7,826 nucleotides of DNA from positions 1 to 7,826 of the forward strand of contig SKZB01000121.1 in NCBI GenBank assembly GCA_007127615.1, given 5' to 3'. Made by a program: the position numbers and the translations under genes. The DNA is from Phycisphaerales bacterium (GTDB lineage Bacteria; Planctomycetota; Phycisphaerae; Phycisphaerales; SM1A02). The stretch's first letter is position 1. Every line of letters begins with the position of its first letter. Shown in pieces: positions 5,845 through 7,826 of this stretch. Below the pieces are notes generated by a model. The model ran no database searches, had not been told where the DNA came from, and worked only from the letters and a program-made list of their open reading frames with translations.

Positions 5845-7826
5845 ATGCGTTTCACCGCAGTTCGTGCACTGACCGTTACGTCGGTGCTGTTGATGATCCC
5901 ACCCACCGGAAGCTTGGCGCTGTCGCCGTCCTTGACGCCGCACGCCTCACCGGCCGGAACTCCGGTCGTTCCGGTGGCGGGCGCCGCCCCGCTTGCGGCA
6001 GCGCCGGTGCCCGATGACGCCGAGGCGCCCCATGAGCGCATCCGATTCAACTTCAAGGATGCCGGCTTCGAGCAGGTCATCGAGTTCTTCTCGCGTGAGA
6101 CCGGTCTGCCCGTGATCTGGGAAACCGATCCGCCCGACGGCACGCTGAGCTATCTCTCCCCCGAAGCGTACACCCGCGCCGACGCCCTGCGCGTGCTCAA
6201 CATCGTTCTGCAGTCGCGCGGCGTCATGCTGCGCATCAGCGACGACATGCTCTACCTGCGCCGGCTCGAGGACATGAAGCGCGCCGATGTGCCGACGTTC
6301 GTCGGCCAGGTGCCCGGAGAGATCACCGACGAAAGCATCGTCACCGTCGTGCGCCCGCTCAGCAACGCGCTGGCGAAACCGATGGCCGAGCGCCTCGCGG
6401 AAATGGTCGCGCAGTACGGCGCGGTCACCGCGATGGAACAGCAGAACGCGCTGGTGGTCACGGAGACCGCCGCCCAGGCGCGACGCCTGCTCCGCATCAT
6501 CGAGGAGCTCGATCGAAGCGATCCGGAGGGCGCGGTTGAAATTTTCGCGATCCGGCACGCCCGCGCGAACGAACTGATGGAACCGCTCACCGCGCTGATG
6601 AGCCAGCGCGTCGAACGCTTCGTGATCGATCAGCGCGGTCAGCAGCAGCGGATCGAAGAAGACGAGATGCAGGGGCTCAATATCTCGCACGATCCCCGCA
6701 CCAATGCGATCATCGCCCGCGGCACCCAGTCGCGCATCGACAATCTGCGCGAAGCGATCGCGCTGCTCGATGTGCCCGCGGCCGCGTCCGGGCGGACCAT
6801 CCGAACCATCTCCCTGGCGATGCTCTCCCCCCAGGAGGCGCAGCAGCGGCTCACCACGATCTACAACCGCCTGCCCGAAGAGGAGCGTCCCACGGTCATC
6901 CCGCTCAATGAGTTCGGGCAGATCACGATCGTCGGCAATGACCGGGCGATCGCCGAGGGCGCCGCGCTGCTGAAGGAAATTGACGGCGGCAACGTGGAGG
7001 AGATGGAGTCGGGCCGCCGGATCGCCGTGATCGTCCTGGAACACGCCGAGCCCGAGGCCCTGATCGCGGCCCTCCGGAACCTGCTCAACAACCGGCAGCT
7101 TCACGCCACGAAGCTCGTCGCCGGTCCGGACGGCCGGTCGCTGGTCATCTCCGGCCCGGGGGGCGATGTCGAAGCGGTCGAGGCGGTGATTCCCACGCTC
7201 GATCGGCCGGCCCGCGTCGACCGGCAGGTGCGCATTCTTCGGCTGGAAGCGGAGAACGCCGCCGAGCTCATCGAACGCGCGAAAGGGATCCACGCGGAGC
7301 AGGTTCGGGATGAGCAGCCGGCGTTGAAAGTTCACACGCAGTTTGAAGCCGAAAGCAATGCCCTGACCATCGTCGGCCCGAACGAAGCGATCAACCGCTT
7401 CACGCGCATTCTGCAGGAACTCGAGCAGACGATCGTGCAGCGGGAGACGCGACAGATCCGCACCCGCCACGCCCGGCCGAGCGATCTGGCCGAGACCCTG
7501 CGCGAACTGGCCGGCCGGATGAACCTCGCCCGCGGCCGGTCCGCCGATCACGCCCCGGTCATGGACGCGTTTGATGATCTTGACCTGCTCCTGGTCACCG
7601 CCACCGGCGAGCAGCTTCAGTCGGTGATGCCGCTGATCGATTCGCTCGACGTGCCGCCGGATCGCACCATGCCGCCGCTGCGCATTCTGCAGCTCCGCAT
7701 CGCCGATTCCCAGAATCTCGCCCGCACGCTCAACCAGCAGTACCAGCAGCGTCCGGCCGATGAACGCAACGAGAAGCCGGTCAACATCTCCGCCGACGCG
7801 GCGACGAACTCGCTGATCGTGGCGGC
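5845..7826 (+). CDS. gspD: GspD-type secretin, N-terminal 660 residues (3' end outside window)
   Basis: Open to the right edge. Residues 1-25 look like a Sec signal peptide (MRFTAVR, then a hydrophobic core to Pro20, with cleavage plausible after Ser-Leu-Ala25). There is no lipobox Cys. An Ala/Pro-rich linker (26-62) leads to an N0 domain (about 65-140: IRFNFKDAGFEQVIEFFSRE, the Tyr/Leu-rich middle, VLNIVLQSRGVMLRIS). N1-type secretin repeats follow. Each has an opening strand, a helix, a strand such as NALVVT or NAIIARG, a second helix and a closing 'LD/ID/LE', at about 164-224, 230-310, 317-380, 391-453, 458-527, 534-602 and 611-660 (cut). The product forms the outer-membrane channel through which folded substrates leave. 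The gated secretin barrel domain is not reached. Standard GspD totals about 650-750 residues with N0 and three N1-type domains, so this protein is far longer. The gene follows the platform genes, like pilQ after pilP, but no AMIN domain is present. Confidence 0.88.
   Translation, partial: MRFTAVRALTVTSVLLMIPPTGSLALSPSLTPHASPAGTPVVPVAGAAPLAAAPVPDDAEAPHERIRFNFKDAGFEQVIEFFSRETGLPVIWETDPPDGTLSYLSPEAYTRADALRVLNIVLQSRGVMLRISDDMLYLRRLEDMKRADVPTFVGQVPGEITDESIVTVVRPLSNALAKPMAERLAEMVAQYGAVTAMEQQNALVVTETAAQARRLLRIIEELDRSDPEGAVEIFAIRHARANELMEPLTALMSQRVERFVIDQRGQQQRIEEDEMQGLNISHDPRTNAIIARGTQSRIDNLREAIALLDVPAAASGRTIRTISLAMLSPQEAQQRLTTIYNRLPEEERPTVIPLNEFGQITIVGNDRAIAEGAALLKEIDGGNVEEMESGRRIAVIVLEHAEPEALIAALRNLLNNRQLHATKLVAGPDGRSLVISGPGGDVEAVEAVIPTLDRPARVDRQVRILRLEAENAAELIERAKGIHAEQVRDEQPALKVHTQFEAESNALTIVGPNEAINRFTRILQELEQTIVQRETRQIRTRHARPSDLAETLRELAGRMNLARGRSADHAPVMDAFDDLDLLLVTATGEQLQSVMPLIDSLDVPPDRTMPPLRILQLRIADSQNLARTLNQQYQQRPADERNEKPVNISADAATNSLIVA

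Noticed and set aside
5947..7551. 534-codon open frame on the minus strand, opposite the secretin
   Set aside because: It is the antisense of a clearly recognisable secretin N-domain series, has no recognisable protein family pattern, and long antisense frames are expected in GC-rich DNA.
3227..7826. A plain type IV pilus pilMNOPQ operon
   Set aside because: The upstream I, J and K genes are T2SS-type, the secretin lacks an AMIN domain, and PilM-PilN are one protein as in GspL. Only the gene order is pilus-like.

Overview
The window is GC-rich, and all convincing genes lie on the plus strand in one tightly packed run. It carries most of the structural part of a type II secretion system (T2SS) of the general secretory pathway family: the end of a GspH-like pseudopilin, then GspI, GspJ, GspK, a GspL-like protein, a GspM-like protein and the first 660 codons of a GspD-type secretin that runs off the right edge. 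No RNA gene, mobile element, CRISPR array or origin was seen. The lineage cannot be proved from this stretch. High GC, Asp/Glu-rich tails on the pseudopilins, fused inner-membrane subunits and a secretin with an unusually long N-domain series make me favour a Planctomycetota (Phycisphaerae-like) bacterium, as an inference only.

Layout: bases 1-3146 hold the pseudopilin block H-I-J-K, in which each gene starts inside the stop of the one before (ATGA overlaps), each preceded by a GGAGG-type ribosome binding site. An 80-base gap follows. Bases 3227-5760 hold the inner-membrane assembly platform in two genes, again with an ATGA overlap. The first joins a PilM-like cytoplasmic domain to a PilN-like membrane/periplasmic domain (GspL architecture). 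The second joins a PilO-like (GspM) domain, through a Pro-rich linker, to a C-terminal domain that looks like the PilP/GspC homology region. After 84 bases with a strong ribosome binding site comes the secretin.

Working model: I, J, K and H form the tip and initiating complex of the pseudopilus. The L- and M-like proteins link a cytoplasmic motor (not in the window) to the pseudopilus and, through the PilP-like domain, to the secretin N0 domain. The secretin forms the outer-membrane channel. The order PilM-PilN / PilO-PilP / secretin reproduces the type IV pilus pilMNOPQ order compressed into three genes, while the pseudopilins are of T2SS type. The secretin has N0 plus at least seven N1-like modules before the window ends, against three (N1-N3) in standard GspD. 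These two points are the main novelties. The motor ATPase, GspF and the major pseudopilin GspG are expected outside the window.
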